Assembly (NCBI RefSeq): GCF_029688925.1
Contig: NZ_JARUKY010000016.1
Location: 46,893 to 110,892 of the forward strand
DNA from: Evansella sp. AB-P1
Lineage (GTDB): Bacteria > Bacillota > Bacilli > Bacillales > Salisediminibacteriaceae
Length of the DNA: 64,000 nt
Reading direction: 5' to 3'
Within the stretch, counting starts at the first letter, position 1. Every line of letters starts with the position of its first letter. The notes under the pieces were generated by a model. The model did not search any database. It was not told the origin of the DNA and worked only from the letters and a program-made list of their open reading frames with translations. The position numbers and the translations under genes are program-made. This document shows, one piece after another, positions 29,161-36,587 of this stretch.

Positions 29161-29367
29161 ATGAAAAAAGAGGTTATTAAAGTCGAAGGTATGACATGTG
29201 GTCATTGTAAGTCTTCCGTAGAAGGAGCTTTAACAAAGTTAGCTGGAGTATCTGCCGCTGAAGTTAATTTAGATGCTAAAAATGTTTCTGTTGAATATGA
29301 TGAAAGTGCCGTTACTGTAGAACAATTGAAAGAAGAAATTGAAGAGCAAGGCTTTGACGCTGTATAA
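29161..29367 (+). CDS. copZ: copper chaperone CopZ
   Basis: 68-residue heavy-metal-associated domain with the Cu(I)-binding MTCGHCKSSV motif and the ferredoxin-like beta-alpha-beta-beta-alpha-beta pattern. It normally hands copper to CopA and also feeds copper to CsoR. Strong GAAGGAGAG site. A copy of the intergenic repeat starts 24 bp after its stop, then a terminator at 29532; no copA follows. Either copA is elsewhere or was displaced. Confidence 0.94.
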   Translation: MKKEVIKVEGMTCGHCKSSVEGALTKLAGVSAAEVNLDAKNVSVEYDESAVTVEQLKEEIEEQGFDAV

Positions 29368-29391
29368 TTAGTATCTATTCAAATGGATACA

Positions 29392-29490
29392 GTCTACCCC
29401 GAAAATAAGTATCGGTTCAGCAGTGAAGGGTGACGACTCTAGCGACGAGGAAATGCTTCACAAATAACCTTCAAGTTATCTTGAAGCTTA
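29392..29490 (+). repeat. intergenic repeat copy after copZ
   Basis: GTCTACCCCGAAAATAAG (29392-29409), then GTTCAGCAGTGAAGGGTGAC-GACTC and AACGAGG-like, ATGCTTCACAAATAAC and CAAGTTATC elements. It shares the whole order with the copy at 22454-22545. Confidence 0.85.
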
Positions 29491-29531
29491 TATAACAGAG
29501 CATTAATAGAAGAGGAAGAGACAAGACACTT

Positions 29532-29565
29532 AAACACATGGCAATCTTTAAGCCATGTGTTTTCT
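29532..29565 (+). terminator. terminator of csoR-copZ
   Basis: AAACACATGGC (29532-29542) pairs perfectly with GCCATGTGTTT (29552-29562), followed by a short T-rich tail. Confidence 0.88.
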
Positions 29566-29642
29566 GATTTCTCTTATTTTGATAATATTAAGGTCAAAAG
29601 TAATGATAAAAGAAGATGAAACCATTGCTATGGGAAGGACTA

Positions 29643-30206
29643 ATGATGATTATTTTGAAAAGAATTTTATTTATTTCAATAATGATAACTGTCGGAATCT
29701 TTCTATGGATGGAGCAGCAACAAAAGCAATTTGATCAAGGCTATTATGGTGTTGCCACATTACCACAACCTGGCTATAGGGCACCTGATTTTTCATTAGC
29801 TAGCTTAACAAATGAAGAAAAGAAAATGCATCTTTCTCGTAATGATGAAAATAGTAAAGGAACGATTGTTTATTTTTGGACTTCTTGGTGTCCATTTTGT
29901 GCTGCATCTATGAAATCATTAGAAGAGGCATATGTGCACTATGGAAATGACATTCGGTTTATTGGAATAAATGTAACAAAACAAGACTCCATTTCTAATG
30001 CTACAGCTTTTATTGAAGAGAATAACATTCATTTTCCAATCGTATTAGATGAGGAGGGAATCGTTTCAGCAAATTATTACGTTCCTCCAATTCCAGCAAC
30101 ATTTTTAATCGATTCTGACGGCTATATATTAAATCGAAAAGTAGGAGCAATTACATCATTTGAAGTAAGCAAATGGATTCAGCAACTAGAAGGAGGGATT
30201 GAATAA
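29643..30206 (+). CDS. membrane-anchored thioredoxin-like protein (TlpA/ResA family)
   Basis: 187-residue protein with an N-terminal membrane anchor (about residues 4-22) and an extracytoplasmic thioredoxin fold. The active site is SWCPFC (CxxC), with the TlpA-type FWTSWCPFCAASM context and the cis-proline region PPIPATFLID. It would reduce or oxidise cysteines outside the membrane, as ResA and StoA do. ATG 29643 is chosen after GGAAGGA. The next gene starts on the last base of its stop (TAATG), so the pair is co-translated. ccdC lies further down. Confidence 0.88.
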   Translation: MMIILKRILFISIMITVGIFLWMEQQQKQFDQGYYGVATLPQPGYRAPDFSLASLTNEEKKMHLSRNDENSKGTIVYFWTSWCPFCAASMKSLEEAYVHYGNDIRFIGINVTKQDSISNATAFIEENNIHFPIVLDEEGIVSANYYVPPIPATFLIDSDGYILNRKVGAITSFEVSKWIQQLEGGIE

Positions 30207-30820
30207 TGTTAGATCCGTTACGTTCTTTTTCCTTCGGGCCATTTACACTATCTTCACAGCTTCTATCCTTGGTCATTGCAATTATTTTAGGTTACGGTGT
30301 AATGTATATGTTTATGAAAAAAGCCAAAGTTCATAAATACAATGAAATATGTGACAAGATAATAGTTGCTATGATTATTGCTGTTCTTATTTATAAGTTT
30401 TGGCCATTTTTCATTGAACCAAGTTTATTAAAGACACCCAGTAATATTATATATTTTATGGGTGGTCCCTTTGCAATCCATGTAGCAATAATTGGTGGAG
30501 CCATTTTTTTCTTGATACACTACTTTCGAAATAAATGGTCGTATGAGGCATTAGATAGTATCTTTGTTGGATTGATAGCCACCTTATTTTTTTATGTATT
30601 ATTCATGCAAGAATATGGAGTAGCGACACCATTTCAAATAGGTTATGAAATAAATGACACTCTTTATCATCCTGTAAATATGTATAAAGCCTGGTTGTAT
30701 TTTATAATACTTATAGGAGCATTAGTGCTAGTATCACAGAAAAAAAGATTCGCTAGATCACTATTTATAGTAGTAGGAGCAATAGTAGCTACCTATTTGG
30801 TTTCACCATTTACAGTTTAG
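30206..30820 (+). CDS. Lgt-like integral membrane protein
   Basis: 204-residue polytopic protein with about six or seven transmembrane helices. The segment DTLYHPVNMYKAWLYF resembles the HPTQLYESLW end of prolipoprotein diacylglyceryl transferase (Lgt), and the N terminus (FGPFTLSSQLLSLVIAI) has an Lgt-like look, but the signature HGGL and Arg-rich catalytic blocks of true Lgt were not found. It is therefore a short Lgt paralogue of unknown function, perhaps a partner in disulfide transfer given its coupling to the TlpA-like gene. Confidence 0.65.
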   Translation: MLDPLRSFSFGPFTLSSQLLSLVIAIILGYGVMYMFMKKAKVHKYNEICDKIIVAMIIAVLIYKFWPFFIEPSLLKTPSNIIYFMGGPFAIHVAIIGGAIFFLIHYFRNKWSYEALDSIFVGLIATLFFYVLFMQEYGVATPFQIGYEINDTLYHPVNMYKAWLYFIILIGALVLVSQKKRFARSLFIVVGAIVATYLVSPFTV

Positions 30821-30897
30821 AAAAGGATTAGTTTTACTTTAGAAAGAATCTATGTGGTATAATTATCTCGGAATAACTTAGTAAAGGAGTACTTCCT

Positions 30898-31422
30898 ATG
30901 ACAGGGATTGTCCTATCCATCTTTGCTGTTATGATGGCACTTTTCGCCTTATTTGTTCGTGCAAAAGCCATGAAACGACCAGCAAATGTTAAAAAAATTA
31001 TTATACCACCTTTAGCTATGTCTACTGGATTCTTAATGTTTCTTTATCCTCCAACAAGACCAACACCATTGGAATTAATAGAAGCTTTTACAGTAGGGGT
31101 AATCTTTTCTATTATATTAATTAAATTATCTTCTTTTGAAATTCGTGATAATAAAATATATATGAAGCGTTCAAAAGCATTTCCTTTCATATTGCTAGGG
31201 CTTTTAGCTATTCGTATCATTTTTAAAACAATTTTAGGGATTCATTTTGAGTATGAAGTGTTAGCAGGTATGTTCTATGTACTTGCCTTTGGTATGATTC
31301 TCCCTTGGCGAATTGCTATGTTAGTGAAATTTAAACGAGTAGAGAAAGAGTTAAACCGAGATCATTCTATTGAATCTAAGAATAAACCTATATCCAAAGC
31401 AACAGAAACCTCACTCCCTTAG
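30898..31422 (+). CDS. ccdC: CcdC family protein (YneJ, DUF1453)
   Basis: 174-residue membrane protein with five probable transmembrane segments. PPLAMSTGFLMFLYPP and FGMILPWRIAMLVKF are family blocks. In B. subtilis ccdC lies near ccdA, but is not needed for cytochrome c maturation; function unknown. AAAGGAG precedes ATG 30898. The residues after about 155 are charged and variable. A long repeat element fills the space downstream. Confidence 0.85.
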   Translation: MTGIVLSIFAVMMALFALFVRAKAMKRPANVKKIIIPPLAMSTGFLMFLYPPTRPTPLELIEAFTVGVIFSIILIKLSSFEIRDNKIYMKRSKAFPFILLGLLAIRIIFKTILGIHFEYEVLAGMFYVLAFGMILPWRIAMLVKFKRVEKELNRDHSIESKNKPISKATETSLP

Positions 31423-31435
31423 GTGTTATGGAAGG

Positions 31436-31809
31436 AAAATCGGTGACATACTTCTTGTGTTATTTTCATCGAGACAACTCATACTGTATTCGTGAAGTGA
31501 ATACTTGTAGCTGGAGTCACCGCATTCACTCCTGAACCATCGCTTATTTTGACTCAAATACAAGTGAAAACTTGCACCATGCAGGATGAAAATACTCATT
31601 AAGTTGGTTCATCTGTTTCAGGCAGGCGCTTTCACCACAGGCATAAGTGCGACATCTGTTCATGCTTCACAGTGTCTTCTTTACCGTGGGGCACGGCCTC
31701 ACCTTCCTACCACTTACTCGGTAGTAAGTGGTAGAGGATTTTCGCCTCGCGCTGATCCCACTGGAGTCGCTGCCTTCCACTACTGAACCAGTCTATTTTT
31801 AGGGTAGAC
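31436..31809 (-). repeat. tandem copies of the intergenic repeat, inverted orientation
   Basis: On the minus strand the right copy begins GTCTACCCTAAAAATAG (31809-31793), then AGTAGTGGAAGGCAGCGACTCC, GGCGAAAATCC, a 14-nt palindromic CCACTTACT/AGTAAGTGG arm, GTGCCCCACGGTAAAG and ACAGATGTCGCACTTATG. A second copy (CAAAATAAGCGATGGTTCAG, GTGACTCCAG) occupies 31436-31556. The ATTTTCATCC...CATGGTGCAAG module lies between them at 31570-31594. This is the most complete copy in the window. Confidence 0.85.
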
Positions 31810-31817
31810 AAATTAAA

Positions 31818-31859
31818 AAATGACCATCAAATATTCATTAAATTTGGTGGTCATTTTTT
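31818..31859. terminator. bidirectional terminator between ccdC and yneK
   Basis: AAATGACCATCAAAT (31818-31832) pairs with ATTTGGTGGTCATTT (31842-31856), one G-U, with A-run and T-run on the two sides. Confidence 0.92.
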
Positions 31860-31877
31860 AGCTATAACTAGTTACCA

Positions 31878-32303
31878 TTAAAAATAAGCTTCGTATTTCT
31901 TTATATCAATCTCTTTTTCATTTAATTTTTTTATTAAGAATTTATGGTCTCTTTTTGGGGTAGCAAGTATGTAACCTTTTATGATCAGATCATCAGTCAT
32001 TTTTTCTGCTTTTTCCTCTAATGCTAATTCCCCTATTTTCCCTGCAATTTTTCCTTTTGCCACATCTCGAAATAACTCTGGAACAGGTTCTACTAATTCA
32101 TTCAAAAAGGCTTTCTTTTCATCAGTCCATAAATGAAGTGTTTCATTAATATAATATTCTTGCCAGTCTAAAATAGATTTTCCATCTTCTTTAGGCATTT
32201 TTTTTAAAAATTTCCGAAACATAAAATAACCACCGATACCAATGATTACAGCTAAAAATATTGACCATAGGAAAATGATCCACATAAACCAATCGCTAGG
32301 CAT
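31878..32303 (-). CDS. yneK: DUF2621 family membrane protein (YneK-like)
   Basis: 141-residue protein with one N-terminal transmembrane helix (about residues 7-28) and a cytoplasmic helical domain containing DWQEYYINETLHLW and AKGKIAGKIGELAL, blocks I associate with DUF2621/YneK. In B. subtilis yneK is near ccdC (yneJ), which agrees with the position. AGAGGTGACC precedes the ATG on this strand. No known function. Confidence 0.82.
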   Translation of the reverse strand: MPSDWFMWIIFLWSIFLAVIIGIGGYFMFRKFLKKMPKEDGKSILDWQEYYINETLHLWTDEKKAFLNELVEPVPELFRDVAKGKIAGKIGELALEEKAEKMTDDLIIKGYILATPKRDHKFLIKKLNEKEIDIKKYEAYF

Positions 32304-32513
32304 AAGGTCACCTCTTTCTTCTCTGTTCTATATTGTACGATATTCTCATGACTCTGAAAAGGCTGAGCTATTATATATTTAATAAAAATTTTATTAAGTG
32401 GAAATAGAGTTGTAACAATATAAGGAAAAATAGTTGAAAGTGTTGAAGTAAGTGAACAAGTATGTTTATGATATTAAAGTAAGAGAAGAAGATAAAAAAG
32501 GGTGACGGATAGC

Positions 32514-32933
32514 GTGTACATAGCAACGAAAGAAATACAATTAACATATGCTGATACTGATATGATGGGAGTAATCTATCATGGGAATTATGTGAAATGA
32601 TTAGAATTAGGACGACAGCAATTAATTGAAGATGTTGGGTATAATTATCTTGATATGGAAAAGTCAGGATATTATGCACCTGTTTATCATTTGGAAATCA
32701 CCTATAAAAAAGCGATCCGATATGGGGATCATGCTACTGTGAAAACATGGGTGGAAGAAAGTAAGCGAATGAAGACAATCTATGGTTTTCAAATCATAAA
32801 TGGAAAAAATGATGTTTGTGCAGAGGGAACGACTACACATATTGTTGTTGATAAAAATACATTTAAGCCAGTACAATTCGGAAAAATTTTTCCTGAATGG
32901 TTTCAAAAGTATGAAGAAATTAAAAGAAAGTAA
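32514..32933 (+). pseudogene. hotdog acyl-CoA thioesterase (YneP-like) with an in-frame TGA
   Basis: From GTG 32514 (after AAAGGGTGA) the frame reads a typical 4-hydroxybenzoyl-CoA-type thioesterase: TYADTDMMGVIYHGNYVK, then TGA at 32598-32600, then LELGRQQLIEDVGYNYLDME onward to 32933. Relatives have Trp at the stop position (NYVxWLE), so one G to A change (TGG to TGA) explains the break. The catalytic Asp of the DxxG-x2-YH motif is intact upstream of the stop. A shortened product could restart at ATG 32655 but would lack the active site. Confidence 0.88.
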
Positions 32934-32965
32934 ATGATTTCTATAGACGAAAGGAGATGTTAGAA

Positions 32966-33190
32966 ATGGCAGAATTGAAATTTAATATTGTAAAGACAAT
33001 TGCAAAGATTTCAGAATCACCTAAAGGTTGGAATAAAGAGTTGAATCTCATTAGTTGGAACGATCGTCCTGCAAAATATGATATTCGTGATTGGTCACCA
33101 GACCATGAAAAAATGGGGAAGGGCATTACCTTAACAAAAGAAGAATTAATAGCATTAAAAGAGGCCTTAGAAGAATTGGATACTGACTAA
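32966..33190 (+). CDS. YdbC/PC4-family single-stranded nucleic acid binding protein
   Basis: 74-residue protein of the bacterial PC4-like YdbC family. KGWNKELNLISWNDRPAKYD and IRDWSPDHEKMGKGITLTKEE are its hallmarks; relatives form dimers that bind single-stranded DNA. ATG 32966 is chosen over 32957 because AAAGGAGA is then 9 nt away. It follows the thioesterase pseudogene by 32 bp and may share its transcript. Confidence 0.9.
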   Translation: MAELKFNIVKTIAKISESPKGWNKELNLISWNDRPAKYDIRDWSPDHEKMGKGITLTKEELIALKEALEELDTD

Positions 33191-33371
33191 TCAGCAAAAA
33201 ACACGTTAGAAATACAAGTTTAAACACTATTTAGTTGAATGAATTTCATTTTTTGGTATAAATGTTCGTGTTAGAATGAAATAGTGAATGATGAAATTGA
33301 CTCAGATGAGGGGCATATTTCTAATTTTTATTTAATAGAATAATACTGAAAAACAAATTTATAGATTTGAG

Positions 33372-33605
33372 GTGTTTATCGTCAAATTATTTGTTTTTAT
33401 TACTGGATTATCCATGCTGGTCTTTCTCAGTTCTCGTTTTAGAGCACCGTTTACAGAGCAATATACATTTAGTAAATTTGCCGAACAGAAAAAAGGAATG
33501 AAGGAAAATCCAGATGCTCCAGATATCGAAGTAGAAAAACATTTAATTTATTATAATAAAAGTAGTCATGACAGTGATAATAATATTGACATTGGTGGAG
33601 AATAG
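33372..33605 (+). CDS. small membrane-anchored hypothetical protein
   Basis: About 74-77 residues: one N-terminal transmembrane helix (LFVFITGLSMLVFLSS), then a polar, acidic tail. Not recognised. The start is awkward: GTG 33372 lies inside its own GAGGTG, whereas the codon at the ideal distance from that site is GTC 33381, giving a natural V-K-L-F-V-F-I-T N terminus. A terminator follows. It has no near neighbour on the same strand other than ydbC-like, 180 bp away. Confidence 0.55.
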   Translation: MFIVKLFVFITGLSMLVFLSSRFRAPFTEQYTFSKFAEQKKGMKENPDAPDIEVEKHLIYYNKSSHDSDNNIDIGGE

Positions 33606-33626
33606 ACATCTTTATCAGGTTAAATT

Positions 33627-33667
33627 AAAATAGTCTTTACACCATTTTCATGGGTAAAGACTATTTT
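33627..33667. terminator. bidirectional terminator
   Basis: AAAATAGTCTTTAC (33627-33640) pairs perfectly with GTAAAGACTATTTT (33654-33667). It serves the small membrane gene and the convergent HAD gene. Confidence 0.92.
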
Positions 33668-33677
33668 ACATTTTCAT

Positions 33678-34160
33678 TTACCATTGCCTTCGAACGATAG
33701 ATTCCATCTTACGCTTCAACGTAATATTCCATGGTTCACGTTCTGGTTCAACAGGATGAACTAATACAGTTTTCATACCTAAACGCTTTCCACACCAAAT
33801 ATCAGTAAATATTTGATCACCTAAAAACAGGCTTTTATCTGCGGTTGCTCCTACTTCAGCCATAATTTTTTTGACTTTTCCTGTTCCTGGCTTATTTGCC
33901 ATACCATACCCTTTCATATTGTACGATTTAATAAAGCGATCTACACGACCTTGACTATTGTTAGAAAGAATAATTAATTGAATGTTGCTGTTATTTAATT
34001 CATTTAACCATTTTTCAAATTGCTCATCACCTAATTGGTTATGTCCAGCTAGTGTGCTATCGAGATCGGAAAAAATATGGGTAATAGAATGATTTTTTAA
34101 CCAAGTTAATGTAATATCTGTAAAATGTTCAAATAAGAAATCGGGTTTAAAATAACTCAT
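33678..34160 (-). CDS. YqeG family HAD IIIA-type phosphatase
   Basis: 160-residue HAD-fold protein. Motif I is FSDLDSTLAGHN (DxDxT), motif II is LIILSNNSQGR, the lysine is in NKPGTGKVKK and motif III is LFLGDQIFTDIWCG. The layout is that of YqeG, a HAD-IIIA phosphatase usually encoded with yqeH; a Ser replaces the usual Asn in DLDNTL. Since the yqeG-yqeH locus is elsewhere in Bacillus, this may be a second paralogue, here standing alone. Substrate unknown. Confidence 0.85.
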   Translation of the reverse strand: MSYFKPDFLFEHFTDITLTWLKNHSITHIFSDLDSTLAGHNQLGDEQFEKWLNELNNSNIQLIILSNNSQGRVDRFIKSYNMKGYGMANKPGTGKVKKIMAEVGATADKSLFLGDQIFTDIWCGKRLGMKTVLVHPVEPEREPWNITLKRKMESIVRRQW

Positions 34161-34360
34161 TTTTATCTCACTTTCTTTTCAATATAATTTTCATGTAATA
34201 CTTTTAAGTATAGACTATCTTACTTTTATATGCTATTATTTAAAAATTTTAGCAAATTAAACGTCTCTTTATCAAGAGTAATACTTATCACAGGAATAAT
34301 TTATAAAAACCAGAAGAATAGGGAATAATATGGCTGAATAATATACTCGAGGTGAGATAG

Positions 34361-34609
34361 ATGGACAAGGATCCAAAAGATCATATAACCATTAGAGACG
34401 ACAATGGAAATGAAAAAGAATTTGCAGTGGAAGCATTATTTGATATGGAACAACAATCCTATGCACTTATTACTGGTGACGAGGAGACATTGTTAATGCG
34501 TGTCATAGATGATGAAGATGAGCAATATCTCGTAGGAATAACAGACCCAAAAGAACGAGATGCCATTTTAGATGTATATCAAGTAGCAGTTGAATCAGAA
34601 AATTTTTAA
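34361..34609 (+). CDS. DUF1292 family protein
   Basis: 82-residue acidic protein of the DUF1292 (YrzB-like) family: ITIRDDNGNEKEFAVEALFDME, then YALITGDEETLLMRVIDDE. These are small soluble proteins of unknown function. YrzB itself lies next to yrrK in B. subtilis, so this is likely a paralogue. GAGGTGAGA precedes the ATG. Confidence 0.85.
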   Translation: MDKDPKDHITIRDDNGNEKEFAVEALFDMEQQSYALITGDEETLLMRVIDDEDEQYLVGITDPKERDAILDVYQVAVESENF

Positions 34610-34722
34610 AAACATATTTTTCATATAACTTATATAAGGGATAGACCATTGAATCATTTATGTACATTTCCCTTCCATTCCTGCATAAGAATATTATAAG
34701 TAATGGAAGGGAGGTATTATCT

Positions 34723-34878
34723 ATGGATTGGTGTAAGGAATGCGGCCAGCTTAAAGGAATTATTGTTCATTTTTTTGATAATGGATTGGATTGTACGTAT
34801 TGTGGAGCTTGGCTATGTCCCTCCTGTGCAATGACGATACCAACAGAAGATGATCATTGTCGATGTATGGATGATTAA
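34723..34878 (+). CDS. 51-residue cysteine-rich probable zinc-binding protein
   Basis: Small protein with eight cysteines as four pairs: C4-C7 (CKEC), C24-C27 (CTYC), C32-C35 (CPSC) and C46-C48 (CRC), plus His45, which suggests two zinc sites of ribbon or treble-clef type. GGAAGGGAGG sits 8 nt before ATG 34723; the longer in-frame extension lacks such a site. I do not recognise the family. It stands alone on the plus strand. Confidence 0.7.
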   Translation: MDWCKECGQLKGIIVHFFDNGLDCTYCGAWLCPSCAMTIPTEDDHCRCMDD

Positions 34879-34942
34879 ATTTATGATGATACGTGAATGA
34901 ATTACTTGATTAAAAATTCCTTTTAAAAGTATTTAAATGAGG

Positions 34943-35254
34943 TTATTGCCTTACTAATTTAATTTCTTCTATTTGTTCTTCTCCATTCCTACTATCTTTC
35001 CATCCAAATACGATTGAAAGTTCATCTTCTTTTTCTCTTTTTTCTCCAAATGAAATAAAAGAAAAGTTTTTCCCAGTAGTTTTTTGAAACAACGAAGTGT
35101 CGGATGTTCCAGTAACAAGTTTGTCGTTCACATAATGCTGAAAAAAGGTTAACGTTATCTCTGCCTCATCATTCCAATAAAGTGTTCCATTCCATATTCC
35201 TTTTGGATGAACGGAATCCTTTTCGTACACTGCAGTCCAATTTCCGTCATCAGT
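34943..35254 (-). pseudogene. C-terminal fragment of an unrecognised protein
   Basis: The frame reads DGNWTAVYEKDSVHPKGIW and continues for about 104 codons to a stop at 34943. It is bounded upstream by TAA (35255-35257) with no ATG and no ribosome binding site; the only start is an internal GTG at 35230. The content (GNW...GIWNGTLYWNDEAEITLTFF, repeated beta strands) looks like the body of a secreted or lipoprotein-type protein that has lost its signal peptide. Truncation is therefore likely. Confidence 0.55.
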
Positions 35255-35317
35255 TTAATAGCTCTGTCAATACTTCTGAAGCAGTCTATATATAGACAAG
35301 TACTTACTGATTTTTTA

Positions 35318-35351
35318 TTGACTGCTATTGTGTATTATGGATATAATACAC
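35318..35351 (+). promoter_or_regulatory. promoter and palindromic operator of the GntR/ABC operon
   Basis: TTGACT (35318-35323), an 18-bp spacer, TATAAT (35342-35347). A perfect inverted repeat, GTGTATTAT (35330-35338), GGAT, ATAATACAC (35343-35351), covers the -10. Autorepression by the GntR protein encoded next is the obvious inference. Confidence 0.85.
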
Positions 35352-35377
35352 GTGAAGGAAAGGTAGGTGACACTTGT

Positions 35378-35755
35378 GTGCTAAACTTTTTTGAATTAAA
35401 GCTGAATAATAAAGATCCTGTTTACATTCAAATTGCATCGTATGTAAAACGAAAAATATTACTAAAAGAAGTAGAGAATGGTTATAAGCTTCCTTCTAGA
35501 AGGGAAATTGCTGCACAACTACAAATAAACCCAAATACAGTTCAGAAAGCATTTAAGGTAATGGAGGAAGAAGGTTTTGTGCACACAAGTGGAAATCAAG
35601 GAAGTATCGTTTACATAGATGAGAATATTTTTAAGCGGATTGAAGAAGAGCTTACTCGTGAATTGGTAAGGGAGTTTATACATTCTGCAAAAGATGTTAA
35701 TTTGTCTTTTAAGAAGGTTGTTGAACTTATTAGTGAGTATTGGGAAGAGAATTAA
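35378..35755 (+). CDS. GntR family (YtrA subfamily) transcriptional regulator
   Basis: 125-residue YtrA-type GntR regulator: winged helix-turn-helix (DPVYIQIASYVKRKI, KLPSRREIAAQLQINPNTVQKAFKVMEEEGFV) plus a short C-terminal dimerisation helix, no separate effector domain. GTG 35378 after AGGTAGG is chosen; the longer frame from 35207 runs back through the promoter. YtrA proteins typically repress a linked ABC transporter operon and respond to cell-envelope antibiotics; here three such genes follow. Confidence 0.9.
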   Translation: MLNFFELKLNNKDPVYIQIASYVKRKILLKEVENGYKLPSRREIAAQLQINPNTVQKAFKVMEEEGFVHTSGNQGSIVYIDENIFKRIEEELTRELVREFIHSAKDVNLSFKKVVELISEYWEEN

Positions 35756-35767
35756 CTTTTTACCCAT

Positions 35768-35783
35768 AGTGTATTACTACACT
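35768..35783. promoter_or_regulatory. second palindromic operator, internal to the operon
   Basis: AGTGTA (35768-35773), TTAC, TACACT (35778-35783), between the GntR stop and the next ribosome binding site. Shares GTGTATTA with the promoter operator. Confidence 0.6.
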
Positions 35784-35803
35784 AATACAAAGGAGGTGTC
35801 GTA

Positions 35804-36568
35804 TTGAAAGGGTTTTATCGATTAGTAAACATTGAAAGCATTAAAATGTTGAAAGTAGTACTGTTACTTTGTATTGCATCAATGGCAACACAGCTTTTAC
35901 TATTGAATCGTGAATTGAACAATTTTACATCCCATTCAATGATAGAACGTTTTGAAAACACTTATGTAGCATCTGGCGCAATCGTGATTTTTCTCCTTTC
36001 AATCCTATTGTTTTGTGTATATTTTTTACTGACAATCTATTCTCACTATTGGGGAAGTAAAAGTATTTATACATATTTAACCTTACCTATAAAACGAGAG
36101 GCTGTCTATTTTAGTAAATTAACAGCTTTTCTCCTATGTATCATGCCATTATTTGCAACGCAATTGATGACTATTTTTATTGGATATGAATTGGTCGTTT
36201 GGAAAATAGCAAATGTAACAGAGGGACCATGGATGAATAATGGTTTGTTTTTATCGTTTATTCGTTCTGAAAGCTTACAAATTCTATTTCCTTTAACGTT
36301 AAACGGCATTGTTTCTACATGGAGTATCATTATTGCACTAGCTACCGGGCTGTACTACGGCATATTATGTGAAAGAAGTAGACAGTATTGGGGATTTCTC
36401 CTTATTATTACTGCAATTGTGATCATTCTTTACGTTATCTCAGATCGAATGGGTAGTCCGTTATATGGGTATTCAAATTGGTATATTACTAGCGTTTCTT
36501 TATTTATATTAAGTAGTTTCTTTATTTGGCACGGAATGAAAATAGTGAAGCGTGGTGCAATTGCTTGA
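35804..36568 (+). CDS. ABC-2 type permease-like membrane protein of the GntR operon
   Basis: 254-residue integral membrane protein with about six transmembrane helices; the first is at about residues 16-31. Segments such as SIYTYLTLPIKREAVYFSKLTAF match the loop of ABC-2 permeases where LPISR-like motifs occur. TTG 35804 follows AAGGAGGTG. It would pair with the ATPase two genes downstream. The next gene starts 19 bp later. Confidence 0.8.
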   Translation: MKGFYRLVNIESIKMLKVVLLLCIASMATQLLLLNRELNNFTSHSMIERFENTYVASGAIVIFLLSILLFCVYFLLTIYSHYWGSKSIYTYLTLPIKREAVYFSKLTAFLLCIMPLFATQLMTIFIGYELVVWKIANVTEGPWMNNGLFLSFIRSESLQILFPLTLNGIVSTWSIIIALATGLYYGILCERSRQYWGFLLIITAIVIILYVISDRMGSPLYGYSNWYITSVSLFILSSFFIWHGMKIVKRGAIA

Positions 36569-36587
36569 ACTTAAGGAGGTGTGGAAA

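Noticed and set aside
31586..31786. 66-codon open frame after ccdC
   Set aside because: It falls inside the inverted repeat copy; its sequence is repeat DNA.
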